Shown here one piece after another: positions 7,955-16,094 of a stretch of DNA of 64,000 nucleotides (its first letter is position 1; every line of letters starts with the position of its first letter). The notes beneath the pieces were generated by a model. That model was not told where the DNA came from. It worked only from the letters and a program-made list of their open reading frames with translations, and made no database searches. The position numbers were made by a program, and so were the translations under genes. The DNA lies in contig DTSE01000088.1 of the NCBI GenBank assembly GCA_012965515.1, forward strand, positions 18,421 through 82,420, in the 5' to 3' direction. Source of the stretch: Candidatus Melainabacteria bacterium. Lineage in GTDB: Bacteria; Cyanobacteriota; Vampirovibrionia; Obscuribacterales; Obscuribacteraceae.

Positions 7955-8293
7955 TCAACGCGCGGAGAATTCTTTCATGACTTGTCCGTAGCGCTTACCT
8001 ACCGAATTACATACCAAGTCGCATAGATCATAGACTGTATTGTCACTGATGCTGTAGTAGACAAAAAGACCTTGTCTCCTTCGTTGAACGATTCCTTGAT
8101 CGGCAAGTAATGACAAGTGTTTACTAACGTTTGCTTGACTGAGTTCCGTTAGCTCGCACAGTTCTTGAACTGAGCGCTCGCCGTTAAAAAGATATTGCAG
8201 AATCTGCAATCGGGAAGCATCTGAAAGGGCTCTGAAACGTGCAGCCACGATTTCTAATGCTGTCCTGGTCAGCATGACCTTTTTGCTTTTCAT
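7955..8293 (-). CDS. ArsR/SmtB-family regulator, probable persulfide sensor (BigR/SqrR-like)
   Basis: 112 aa from ATG 8293 (AAGGAG eight bases upstream); ATG 8314 is less likely. Winged-helix repressor with SDASRLQILQYLFNGERSVQELCELTELSQANVSKHLSLLADQGIVQRRRQGLFVYY in sequence order (recognition helix around QANVSKHL). Cys in ELCE of the alpha-2/3 region and Cys residues in the C-terminal helix (DLCDLVC) occupy the positions expected for the dithiol of SqrR/BigR persulfide sensors; this alignment is from memory. The divergent rhodanese-TauE-persulfide dioxygenase genes are the classic BigR regulon, which supports the assignment. Confidence 0.82.
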   Translation of the reverse strand: MKSKKVMLTRTALEIVAARFRALSDASRLQILQYLFNGERSVQELCELTELSQANVSKHLSLLADQGIVQRRRQGLFVYYSISDNTVYDLCDLVCNSVGKRYGQVMKEFSAR

Positions 8294-8367
8294 TGCGGAG
8301 CTCCTTGTCTGCATTTTTTAGTCTACATCCGCCTGGCTGATTCTTCAATCATTCTTATGGTTGATTC

Positions 8368-8402
8368 GTTATATAACCAAATAGCGATATACTGAATTCA
8401 GT
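8368..8402. promoter_or_regulatory. Palindromic operator candidates between arsR-type regulator and sulfur operon
   Basis: GTTATATAAC (8368-8377) and ACTGAATTCAGT (8391-8402) are both perfect palindromes, in an AT-rich divergent spacer also carrying GATATAC. The second abuts the ribosome site of the rhodanese gene. AT-rich dyads are typical ArsR-family operators; self- and operon regulation is inferred. Confidence 0.5.
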
Positions 8403-8420
8403 TTTGTGAGGAGTACTTTT

Positions 8421-8987
8421 ATGTCGGCAGCCACCCCAGGTGCATTGTGCCAATTTATACATCCGCTAGAGGTCGCAAAAAAACAGAAGGCGTTCTTTCT
8501 GCTCGATGTTCGAAGCCCAATTGAATTTGAGTCAGAGCACATAGAAGGTTCCAAATGCTTGCCTTTAGCTGACCTGGAAAACAAGGTTGATGAATTGCCG
8601 AGGGACGAGGAGCTTTTGGTTGTGTGCCGCAGCGGAAAGCGTGCGGAGAGAGCCGCTTACGCGCTTATGAGCCGAGGACTGCATCCGAAAGTTCTCTCAG
8701 GAGGTTTGGACGCCTGGAAGAAGGCCGGACTGCCTGTTGAAGAAGGTAGAAAGATGATCTCAATAGAGCGGCAAATTCAATTGGTCGTCGGCATCGGCGT
8801 TCTTTCTGGCCTTTTGCTTGGCACTCTCGTAAGTCCTTGGTTTCTATTCATACCTGGATTTTTTGGAGCGGGCTTGACCTTTGCCGGTCTAAGTGGGACG
8901 TGCGCCCTCGGGATTCTTTTAGGGAAAGCGCCTTGGAACAGGCTCGAGCATCCTGGCGAAGGCAAACCGACAAACTGCTGTAAGTGA
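8421..8987 (+). CDS. Rhodanese-domain membrane protein (YgaP-like)
   Basis: 188 aa from ATG 8421, with GAGGAG eight bases upstream. Residues about 8-110 form a rhodanese domain: FFLLDVRSPIEFESEHIEGS, and the active-site loop VCRSGKRAERAA with the catalytic Cys. The remainder carries two hydrophobic helices (IQLVVGIGVLSGLLLGTLVSPWFLFIPGFFGAGLTFAGLSGTCALGILL, the DUF2892 pattern of YgaP) and a Cys-Cys tail. It would move sulfane sulfur at the inner membrane. It is the first gene of a three-gene operon (16-bp gap to tauE) regulated from the divergent ArsR-type gene. Confidence 0.88.
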   Translation: MSAATPGALCQFIHPLEVAKKQKAFFLLDVRSPIEFESEHIEGSKCLPLADLENKVDELPRDEELLVVCRSGKRAERAAYALMSRGLHPKVLSGGLDAWKKAGLPVEEGRKMISIERQIQLVVGIGVLSGLLLGTLVSPWFLFIPGFFGAGLTFAGLSGTCALGILLGKAPWNRLEHPGEGKPTNCCK

Positions 8988-9003
8988 ATTTGGAGGTCTG
9001 GAA

Positions 9004-9741
9004 ATGTTGTCCGGTCTCATTGCCGGCGGAATTACTGGAGCCTTTCTTGGCCTTCTTGGCGGAGGAGGCAGCATTGTTGCGGTGCCGGCTCTTGTCTACA
9101 TTCTCGGACTGAGTGCAAAAGCCGCGATAGGCACAAGCCTTGTGGTTGTTGGCGCTGCCAGTCTTCTAGCTGCCTGGAATTACTATTTGAATCGTAGTGT
9201 TGTCGTTCCGCTTGCCATTTCTTTTGGTTTTGCTGGTGTGGCAGGTAGTTTGGTCGGCAGCAAGATTGCTCAGTTTATTCCAGATTCAATTCAGTTGTAT
9301 ATGTTCGCAGCAACAATGGCTATCGTTGCCCTTTTGCTGATGAAGCCTCAGCATGCGCAAGAAGAAGTTTCTGACGGTAGAGAATCTGCAAATTGGCCGG
9401 TACTAGCCATCGGCGTAGCTGCAGGAATTCTTACTGGAATCCTTGGTGTTGGGGGCGGTTTCATAATCGTACCTGTGCTGGTCTTGTCTCTGCGATTGCC
9501 GCTTTTGAAGGCCGTTGGCACGTCACTACTGATTATTGGACTCAACAGTATTGCTGGCTCGATTTCTTACCTTCCTTACCTCCAGCTTGATTTTTCAATT
9601 GCTGTGTTCGCTGTGGCAACACTGGTTTTTGCCGTCTTGGGCGCTCGTCTTGCTCGTGTGATACCGCAGGAACGCTTGAGAGGGGCGTTTGCATTCTCAT
9701 TGATATGTGTATCAATTTTCATGTTCGTAAAGCAGTACTAG
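9004..9741 (+). CDS. TauE/SafE-family sulfite/organosulfur exporter
   Basis: 245 aa, start ATG after TTTGGAGGT. Polytopic protein with about eight hydrophobic segments and the internal duplication of the family: GAFLGLLGGGGSIVAVPALVYILGLSAKAAIGTSL in the first half is echoed by GILTGILGVGGGFIIVPVLVLSLRLPLLKAVGTSL in the second. The family exports sulfite, sulfoacetate or related anions. In BigR-type operons it is proposed to remove sulfite made by persulfide dioxygenase, which is encoded 24 bp downstream here. Confidence 0.9.
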   Translation: MLSGLIAGGITGAFLGLLGGGGSIVAVPALVYILGLSAKAAIGTSLVVVGAASLLAAWNYYLNRSVVVPLAISFGFAGVAGSLVGSKIAQFIPDSIQLYMFAATMAIVALLLMKPQHAQEEVSDGRESANWPVLAIGVAAGILTGILGVGGGFIIVPVLVLSLRLPLLKAVGTSLLIIGLNSIAGSISYLPYLQLDFSIAVFAVATLVFAVLGARLARVIPQERLRGAFAFSLICVSIFMFVKQY

Positions 9742-9765
9742 ATTAGTTAATGGTGGAGGTCAGAT

Positions 9766-11166
9766 ATGTATTTTAAGCAGTTTTATCTTGGTTGCCTGGC
9801 GCATGCCTCATATTTGATCGGGTCACAAGGCGTGGGTGTTGTAATTGATCCGCAGCGTGATGTGGATCAATACATTGAAGAGGCGAGGAAGCAGGAGCTT
9901 CAAATCAAGTATGTGATCGAAACACATCTGCACGCTGATTTTGTTAGTGGTCACCGCGAGTTGGCAGAGAGAACCGGTGCAGAGATCGTTTTTGGCGCCA
10001 AAGCCAATGCTAAGTTTCCACATGTTGCCACCAAGCATGGCGACCTTCTCAAAGCAGGCTCCTTGGAAATGAAAGTCTTAGAGACACCCGGGCACACACC
10101 AGAGAGTATCTGCGTTCTTGTCACTGATACTAGTAATCCTGATGCACCGGCGAAACTCTTTTCCGGTGACACACTCTTCATTGGAGACATTGGACGCCCT
10201 GATCTGGTAGCGGTGAAAGGGCATTCGGCAGAAGAGATGGCCGCAAGTATGTATGAAAGTCTGAATCAAATTTTGCTTAAATTGGATGATCAGGTAGAAG
10301 TTTATCCAGCGCACGGTGCGGGCTCTCTGTGCGGAAAAAGTTTGTCTGCGGAGAAGTCTTCGACAATTGGTCGGGAGAAGAAATTCAACTATGCGCTTCA
10401 ACCTATGTCCAAGGAAGCTTTCATAGCGATGTTGATAGCCGACCAACCAGAAGTACCGGCGTATTTCCCGAAGGATGTGGAAATGAACCAAACTGGAGCA
10501 TCTCCACTTTCTGCTTTACCTAAGCCTCAACTGATGCAGGCCGCCGAAGTGATCAAAGAATTGCAGAGAGGGGCGGTGGTGCTTGACGTGCGAGATGCTT
10601 CGAAATTTGCTGAAGGACATATTAGAGGTTCCTACAACATAAGTCTGTCCGGACAATTTGCTTCATGGGCCGGAACTATTATCGAAGTCGGCACGCCGGT
10701 TATTCTTACTGCCGATGATTTCGCGCAGGTAGAAGAAGCGGTAATGAGGCTGGCAAGGATTGGAATTGAAAGCGTTATCGGATTTCAGTGCAAAACTGAG
10801 AATGAGTGGTGCACGCAGCCATTTGACATTGAGCGCAGTCAGCTGATTTCGGTGAATTCGCTCAACGAAAGGATGAGTAAAAGCGAGCAACTACTGGTTA
10901 TCGATGTTCGAAGAGAAGGAGAGTTCTCCGCCGAACATATTTCAGGAGCCGTGAACATACCTCTGGCAGAGCTCTCAACCCGGTTGAGCGAAATTCCTCA
11001 AGACAAAGAGGTGGCTGTGATTTGCGCTGGCGGTTACAGATCGTCGATTGGTGTGAGTCTTCTGTTGCGTGGCAATTTCTCGAAAGTAGTCAATGTAATT
11101 GGCGGATTTTCAGCTTGGAAAAAGGCTGGTTACACAGTTGTCTCGAAAGAGCCGGCGCTTGCCTAA
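9766..11166 (+). CDS. Persulfide dioxygenase-rhodanese fusion (ETHE1-like, two rhodanese domains)
   Basis: 466 aa. The N-terminal metallo-beta-lactamase fold (about 1-240) has ETHLHADFVSGH at about 51-62, ETPGHTPES, FSGDTLFIGDIGRPDL and YPAHGAG, the mononuclear Fe pattern of ETHE1-type persulfide dioxygenases, which oxidise glutathione- or low-MW-thiol persulfide to sulfite. A first rhodanese domain (about 260-355) lacks an active-site Cys loop and looks inactive; the second (about 370-460) has CAGGYRS with catalytic Cys. Such fusions couple sulfane transfer and oxidation. It ends the sulfur operon and overlaps the convergent ferredoxin gene by 4 bp. Confidence 0.92.
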   Translation: MYFKQFYLGCLAHASYLIGSQGVGVVIDPQRDVDQYIEEARKQELQIKYVIETHLHADFVSGHRELAERTGAEIVFGAKANAKFPHVATKHGDLLKAGSLEMKVLETPGHTPESICVLVTDTSNPDAPAKLFSGDTLFIGDIGRPDLVAVKGHSAEEMAASMYESLNQILLKLDDQVEVYPAHGAGSLCGKSLSAEKSSTIGREKKFNYALQPMSKEAFIAMLIADQPEVPAYFPKDVEMNQTGASPLSALPKPQLMQAAEVIKELQRGAVVLDVRDASKFAEGHIRGSYNISLSGQFASWAGTIIEVGTPVILTADDFAQVEEAVMRLARIGIESVIGFQCKTENEWCTQPFDIERSQLISVNSLNERMSKSEQLLVIDVRREGEFSAEHISGAVNIPLAELSTRLSEIPQDKEVAVICAGGYRSSIGVSLLLRGNFSKVVNVIGGFSAWKKAGYTVVSKEPALA

Positions 11167-11435
11167 CAGGCTTTCCTCGCTTCATTGCGACAACAACTTT
11201 CGCTCGGCACTCGTTGCCAACTCGCTTGAGCTTCTTGAGTGTAAGGTTTATCAGCTCGCACATAGCAGTCAGCTGCTCCTGTTGGGCACTCGTCGACACA
11301 TCTGCCGCAGTCATTGCACTTTTCTGCGTCAATGCAAAACCTTCCACCAATCGAAATTATTGCCGATAGTGGACAGGCCATCTCGCATGCCGAGCAGCTT
11401 ATACAAGTTTCAGGATCAGTAACGTGTTGCAGCAT
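11163..11435 (-). CDS. 2x[4Fe-4S] ferredoxin, BoxA N-terminal-like
   Basis: 90 aa. Two clusters are ligated by CISCSACEMACP (residues about 11-22) and CNDCGRCVDECP (about 40-51), each CxxCxxCxxxCP. The lead-in VTDPETCISCSACEMACPLSAI resembles the ferredoxin domain at the N-terminus of BoxA, the reductase of benzoyl-CoA epoxidase, but no flavin domain follows; a Cys-rich tail (ESCCRNEARKAC) ends the protein. It lies 9 bp downstream of a BoxB/PaaA-like diiron protein gene, for which it may be the electron donor (inference). Confidence 0.85.
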   Translation of the reverse strand: MLQHVTDPETCISCSACEMACPLSAIISIGGRFCIDAEKCNDCGRCVDECPTGAADCYVRADKPYTQEAQASWQRVPSESCCRNEARKAC

Positions 11436-11444
11436 CTGGAGTAT

Positions 11445-12464
11445 TTACCTGGCTGTCGCTGTTTGCAAGTCGGTTTCTTTCTTTTCGGAGTACCCGAATT
11501 GCATGTCGTAATTTGGGACAACGTTGTCCGGAATCTCTAGTCCGAGTTCTTTCAAACGGCTCGAGACAATCTCCATGTATTCTTCTTGTAATTGTTGCGA
11601 TGTTTTCAGTTTTAAGCCGAACTCGAAATAACGTGCAAAGTGCTTGCTGTCGTCGGATGGTCTGCCAGAAAAGCCCAAGCCCATTGCCATGAATTTAGGC
11701 AATGCCGCTTGCAGTTTTTCGCGACCTGCCTCTCCTTCAAATTCAATGACACGTTTTGACGCCCAGACACCAAAGGCCAGGTGTCCTTTCTCTTCTTGCC
11801 AGATTCGCTCACTGACCTTTCGCCACGGTAGATAGCTCGAATCTTTGTACTGACCAAGAAAGGCAACTGCTGCAGGCGTTACTACAGTTGAAAACATTGC
11901 AACATCGGTCCAATCACTGAAGAATGTCGACCAATTTTCTTTCCGAAATCCGTTGATTACTCTTACAACTTTTGGATCCGGATTGTCTGCATGTGTTACA
12001 AGGTGCTGAACTCTGGCGTTAACGTCGATGCCCAGGGGTTCCAAGATCTGCCAGCAATACCAGCCATGTCCCATCTCTTCCATAACCTTTTTTGCCAGCC
12101 TGTAAGCTTCTTCTGGGCGGGTGGCAAAGCGCATGTTTTCGGAAACACGTTGTCCGCCTGCAAATTCTGAATCGGCTTGGAATGAGAGCAGATCGATAAG
12201 TGCACTTCTATACTCACTTGGAAGTGCATCATTTTGATCATAGGTTTTCATAATAAGTACTCCAGTATACGAGCTGCTAAAGCCGTCTTTTTCGCCATTG
12301 ATATACGCCACTTGATTTGGTGTCACAAAAACGGCAGCGTCCATATAAATAACTCTTAGAGAGCTCTTCTTGGCGCTGCCGTTTTGCGGTACGTTTCTTT
12401 TGTCTAGAGGGGTTAACGCTCTTTTGACTGTTAGTTTATTGCTTGTTGCTCGTTTATCCATCAT
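11445..12464 (-). CDS. BoxB/PaaA-like ferritin-fold diiron oxygenase
   Basis: 339 aa. Four-helix diiron ligands are visible in order: Glu in SFQADSEFAGG, ExxH in VMEEMGHGWYCW, Asp in FFSDWTDVAMF, and ExxH in RIWQEEKGHLAFG. SEYRSALIDLLSFQADSE and DNPDPKVVRVINGF...NWSTFF correspond to stretches of BoxB (benzoyl-CoA epoxidase), and the GHG motif to PaaA. It is shorter than BoxB (about 470 aa). The substrate is unknown; no CoA ligase or Paa partner lies nearby. Two adjacent ATG codons (12464, 12461) could start it, neither with a strong ribosome site. It sits between a cytochrome c gene and a ferredoxin gene on one strand. Confidence 0.78.
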   Translation of the reverse strand: MMDKRATSNKLTVKRALTPLDKRNVPQNGSAKKSSLRVIYMDAAVFVTPNQVAYINGEKDGFSSSYTGVLIMKTYDQNDALPSEYRSALIDLLSFQADSEFAGGQRVSENMRFATRPEEAYRLAKKVMEEMGHGWYCWQILEPLGIDVNARVQHLVTHADNPDPKVVRVINGFRKENWSTFFSDWTDVAMFSTVVTPAAVAFLGQYKDSSYLPWRKVSERIWQEEKGHLAFGVWASKRVIEFEGEAGREKLQAALPKFMAMGLGFSGRPSDDSKHFARYFEFGLKLKTSQQLQEEYMEIVSSRLKELGLEIPDNVVPNYDMQFGYSEKKETDLQTATAR

Positions 12465-12490
12465 CTTTTGGGATGATTTGGATGACCTCG

Positions 12491-12844
12491 CTATGCCCCT
12501 TGCGTCTGTTTCAATTTCTTGCAGTACTCGTATAGCTTTCTGACCATACTCTTATCATTCACTACGGTCTTGTAGTAAGGCATGTGTCCCGGCGGATTTT
12601 CCAAGTACTCTTGAAATGTCGCGATGCTTTTGAGAACTTTAGAACCGGCAATAGGCTTACTAGGTTTTGCTGTATTGCCACCGGCGACGTGGCAGCTGGA
12701 ACAAAATTGTTTATATATGTCTTCACCTGTTCTCTTGTTTGAACTTTCTTCACCGGAACAAACAGGTGCGAAACAGAACAGGACTGCGCTTAAAAATATG
12801 GCGGCAGTTGCAGATTCGCTTGTTGAGTTAAGAGTTGATTTCAT
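12491..12844 (-). CDS. Small secreted monoheme cytochrome c
   Basis: 117 aa. A signal peptide (AAIFLSAVLFCFAPVCSG, cleavage about residue 31) directs it to the periplasm. One CSSCH heme site is seen at about 48-52, and the distal Met is probably in PPGHMPYYK. Size and order resemble class I cytochrome c-552/c6-type electron carriers. It is followed after 26 bp by the diiron protein gene on the same strand, so the two may be one unit, although one protein is exported and the other is not. Confidence 0.85.
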   Translation of the reverse strand: MKSTLNSTSESATAAIFLSAVLFCFAPVCSGEESSNKRTGEDIYKQFCSSCHVAGGNTAKPSKPIAGSKVLKSIATFQEYLENPPGHMPYYKTVVNDKSMVRKLYEYCKKLKQTQGA

Positions 12845-12962
12845 AATTTACCTGAGACTGGCCTTACACAGGAGATATTCCTCAATCTATGTACCATTCG
12901 ATGCGAGAAATCTCTCCCTGGGCGAAGTAAGTAGATAGCAGTCTGCGACCGCCGGCTTTTTC

Positions 12963-13484
12963 TCAGTCGTCCTCTTCAAGAGAGGCATTTCGATAATCAT
13001 CTAGCGAATCTTCATCTAACTCTCGCTGATGTTTGATAATTCTCTTCAATTCCAGATAATGCTTCAACCAAAAGTCATCATTATCCTCATTGACGCAAGC
13101 ACTGCGCTGGGCCCGCTGCCACTGATGTTCGACTTCTACTAGTGAATCGATGAATTGATCGTGATGAAGGAGTTCTTGCGGGCTCAACTTCATTTTCTTC
13201 TCCAGCTGCGATTCAAAATGGGCAGGCTCGCCATCCTTATGAACACTTTTCCAGAACGTCAATGCCGGGAGTTCTGCCTGGTGACTATGTTCGATCATGC
13301 TAGTACGTTTCTTCAGATTGTCTAAAAGATCGCCGCATCGTTCACATTCGCATTCTTTTGCGTTGGCTGCTCTTAGATTAACTAATCTCGGCAACTGACT
13401 GCCATCCAGCATTCGTTTCCCCGCTTCGGTTACAACTTCAAGGTTTCCTTCGGTTTCCTGACTTGCGAATAAAAAACCCAACAT
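12963..13484 (-). CDS. Hypothetical protein with Cys-rich motif
   Basis: 173 aa, family not recognised. The N-terminal half contains KECECERCGDLL (three Cys, possible metal site); the C-terminal half is helical and charged (LEKKMKLSPQELLHHDQFIDSLVEVEHQWQRAQ), ending in an acidic run (EEDD). No signal peptide or membrane segment is evident. It is monocistronic on the minus strand, downstream of ftsH, and an 8-bp inverted repeat (13572-13590) lies in its upstream spacer. Confidence 0.6.
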   Translation of the reverse strand: MLGFLFASQETEGNLEVVTEAGKRMLDGSQLPRLVNLRAANAKECECERCGDLLDNLKKRTSMIEHSHQAELPALTFWKSVHKDGEPAHFESQLEKKMKLSPQELLHHDQFIDSLVEVEHQWQRAQRSACVNEDNDDFWLKHYLELKRIIKHQRELDEDSLDDYRNASLEEDD

Positions 13485-13571
13485 TGTTCATCCCTCTCAA
13501 AGCTAACCCCTTCTTCACTATCGCTGCTTCTGCCAATCGCCGTATCATTCTGGTGGGGGAATTGAGGTATG

Positions 13572-13590
13572 GCTGGAAACACTTTCCAGC
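13572..13590. promoter_or_regulatory. Tight inverted repeat downstream of ftsH
   Basis: GCTGGAAA-CAC-TTTCCAGC, perfect 8-bp arms, 88 bp upstream of the hypothetical gene ending its frame at 13484 and 96 bp past the ftsH stop. No T-run follows on either strand, so an operator is likelier than an intrinsic terminator. Confidence 0.35.
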
Positions 13591-13685
13591 TCAGCCTTTC
13601 AGATGCCTATCACTCAAAAGATGACGAGGATGGAGTTTATCACCCATCCAGGCTACGCCTTTGGACATATTCTGAAGTTGGTTCT

Positions 13686-15542
13686 CTAGCTAATCAGTTT
13701 TAGCGGAGATTCCTTGACCTTCGGAAAGATTTCGTCCAAATCTTCGCGAGTCAGGGTTTCTGCAATGAGAAGCAACTCTGCGCCAGTGACCAGGTTTGTC
13801 TTGTATCTCTCGAGAATCGCAGATGCTTTTTTCTCTGCTGTCTCAATCAATTCTTTTATCGCGTGATCAATCTCTTTGAGCGTTTCTTCGCTCAGGTTCG
13901 GACGACTGCGAAACTGTTGCGACGCGTCGAGAAAAGTTGGGGCATCCGCCTCGTAGAGAACAGGCCCCAGTGACTGAATCATTCCATATCTTGTAACCAT
14001 GCTGCGTGCGATGTCTGTTGCTTTGCTCAGGTCGTCCGCCGCCCCAGTGGATAATTCGTGAAACATCAACATCTCAGCAGCTCTTCCACCAAGCAGAACC
14101 GCCAGTTTATTTTCTAGATCTTCTTTCGAAACCAAGTATCTGTCTTCTGTCGGCCTCTGCATTGTGTAGCCGAGTGCGCCAATGCCTCTGGGAATGATCG
14201 AGATCTTTTGCACCGGATCTGTACCCGGAAGTGCCATCGCAACCAACGCGTGTCCCATCTCGTGATGTGCAACGATGTTTCTTTCTTTGACGCTAAGAAT
14301 TCTACTTTTTTTCTCTAAGCCCGCTACTATTCTTTCAACCGCTTGAATGAAGTCTTCTTCGTTGACCGCTTCTGCTGAGCGTCGAGTTGCTAGTATCACT
14401 GCCTCGTTGACTAGATTTGCCAGATCGGCTCCGGTAAAGCCAGGCGTCATTGACGCAATGTGTTCCGGGTTTACGGAAGGGTCTATTTTCTTACCCTTGA
14501 AGTGAACGGTTAAAATTTGAATGCGACCTATTTTGTCCGGCCGGTCGACTAACACATGGCGATCGAAACGACCAGCCCGCAAAAGTGCTTGATCCAGAAT
14601 CTCTGGGCGGTTTGTTGCAGCCAGAAGCACAACTCCCTGGCGAGGATCAAACCCGTCCATTTCAACCAGTAATTGATTGAGCGTCTGCTCCTTTTCGTCG
14701 TGACCGCCCATCATTGGGTTTAAGCCGCGTGCTCGTCCTAATGCATCGAGCTCGTCTATAAAAACGATGCATGGCGCATTTCTTTGCGCTTCTGCAAATA
14801 AGTCGCGAACTCTTGCAGCACCTACGCCGACAAACATTTCTACGAATTCCGAACCGCTTATTGAAAAAAATGGTACACATGCTTCACCAGCTACCGCCCT
14901 GGCTAACAGTGTTTTTCCTGTGCCTGGTGGACCTACCAGTAGAATACCTTTTGGTAAGTGTCCTCCTAATCGCGTGAAGCTTTCCGGTTTCTTCAAGAAA
15001 CCCACTACTTCTTTTAGCTCTTCCTTCGCCTCATCTACACCAGCAACGTCCTGGAATGTGACTTTCACTTTGTCTTCCATGTAGACTTTTGCTTTGCTCT
15101 TTTCTATAGACATTAGGCCAGGCTGCATGCCTCCTTGACCGGCTGCCCTATTCACGAGCATCATCCAAAGCACGAAGAAGATAATTGCTGGAAGCAAGAG
15201 CGAAGGGAGGTCTCCAAAGCCTTCTCTTTTGGCGCCTGAGAACTTTATGTTGGCACGAGATAAACGCATTACCAAGTCAGGATCTTCAATACGATATGCT
15301 TTAAAGATCTTGAACTTGTCTTTTTGATTTCTTGCATCGAGATAAGTATCGTAGACCGTTACCTCATCGAATCGCCCGTCGGCGGCGTAACGCAGGAATG
15401 TGCTGTATGGAACAACTTCAATTCGCGTGGCATTGATTAGCGGAAGAAAAAGAAGTGCAAGCCAGAATGCGGCAATGAACAACCAAGCAAAAATTTCGAC
15501 CCTTCCTGCTTTTTCCTCTGACTTGTCTTTGCTTGTAGTCAT
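13686..15542 (-). CDS. ftsH: ATP-dependent zinc metalloprotease FtsH
   Basis: 618 aa, start after AAAGAGGAA. Two N-terminal membrane segments (about 15-35 and 112-130) flank a periplasmic domain. The AAA domain has Walker A GPPGTGKT (about 204), the pore motif FVGVG, Walker [12 protein letters not shown] and the second region of homology [20 protein letters not shown]. The M41 protease site is HEMGH (about 426) with the third zinc ligand Asp in [10 protein letters not shown]. FtsH hexamers extract and degrade membrane and misfolded proteins. It is followed by neither a partner nor a terminator that I can see, and lies 24 bp downstream of a usp gene on the same strand, so the two are probably co-expressed. 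Confidence 0.97.
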   Translation of the reverse strand: MTTSKDKSEEKAGRVEIFAWLFIAAFWLALLFLPLINATRIEVVPYSTFLRYAADGRFDEVTVYDTYLDARNQKDKFKIFKAYRIEDPDLVMRLSRANIKFSGAKREGFGDLPSLLLPAIIFFVLWMMLVNRAAGQGGMQPGLMSIEKSKAKVYMEDKVKVTFQDVAGVDEAKEELKEVVGFLKKPESFTRLGGHLPKGILLVGPPGTGKTLLARAVAGEACVPFFSISGSEFVEMFVGVGAARVRDLFAEAQRNAPCIVFIDELDALGRARGLNPMMGGHDEKEQTLNQLLVEMDGFDPRQGVVLLAATNRPEILDQALLRAGRFDRHVLVDRPDKIGRIQILTVHFKGKKIDPSVNPEHIASMTPGFTGADLANLVNEAVILATRRSAEAVNEEDFIQAVERIVAGLEKKSRILSVKERNIVAHHEMGHALVAMALPGTDPVQKISIIPRGIGALGYTMQRPTEDRYLVSKEDLENKLAVLLGGRAAEMLMFHELSTGAADDLSKATDIARSMVTRYGMIQSLGPVLYEADAPTFLDASQQFRSRPNLSEETLKEIDHAIKELIETAEKKASAILERYKTNLVTGAELLLIAETLTREDLDEIFPKVKESPLKLIS

Positions 15543-15566
15543 TTCCTCTTTAGCCCTTAGTTTGCA

Positions 15567-16064
15567 TCACACGTAAGTCTTCATCTCGTTGGGAAGATCG
15601 CTTTCGTCAAGTTCTATATCGAGAATCTCACTGTCTGGAATTTTGACAATGGTAAAGGAGCAAGGCGCGTGTGAAGCGATATAAAATGAGACACTCCCGA
15701 GAATCATTCTCTCCAGTCCGGTCCTTCCATGAGAGCCCATTACGATCATTGAAGGCTGCCAGTTTTCAGCAAGTGAGAGTATTTCGGCTGTCGGTGTTCC
15801 CACAAGAATATCGTATGACACGATTAGGTCGGGGCGTTTTCTTTGCATACGAGTTTGAATGCGAGAAAGTACCCTGCCGAAGTGAATTCTCTCATTTTGA
15901 AATACTTTCTCTTTCTCTTCTTTTGTACGGCCTGGTTGCCGTTCTAACGGTGCGATCACGTTGATCAATTTGATCTCAGTGCCTTCCGGCCAGTTATGCT
16001 TTTGGGTGAAGCGGCTTAAGGCCTCGCCAAACAATTCGTCTGAAATTGGTAGAAGAACTTTCAC
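15567..16064 (-). CDS. Universal stress protein (UspA family)
   Basis: 165 aa, GTG start with GGAG upstream. Single domain with the complete ATP motif GSHGRTGLERMILGS (Gx2Gx9GS), so it should bind ATP. The opening ISDELFGEALSRFTQKHNWPEGTEIKLINVIAPLE pairs it with the Usp at 7468-7944. It lies between mgtA-type and ftsH genes on the same strand, with gaps of 30 and 24 bp, suggesting an operon of pump, Usp and quality-control protease. Confidence 0.93.
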   Translation of the reverse strand: MKVLLPISDELFGEALSRFTQKHNWPEGTEIKLINVIAPLERQPGRTKEEKEKVFQNERIHFGRVLSRIQTRMQRKRPDLIVSYDILVGTPTAEILSLAENWQPSMIVMGSHGRTGLERMILGSVSFYIASHAPCSFTIVKIPDSEILDIELDESDLPNEMKTYV

Positions 16065-16094
16065 TTTGAATACTCCAAAAGCATTTTGATTGCA

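Noticed and set aside
9766-11166. Glyoxalase II
   Set aside because: The metallo-beta-lactamase motif is THLHADF with FVSGH and fused rhodaneses, which suits persulfide dioxygenase rather than the dinuclear glyoxalase pattern THxHxDH.
14767-15084. 105-codon frame antisense to ftsH
   Set aside because: Lies over the conserved AAA domain on the other strand; no ribosome site.
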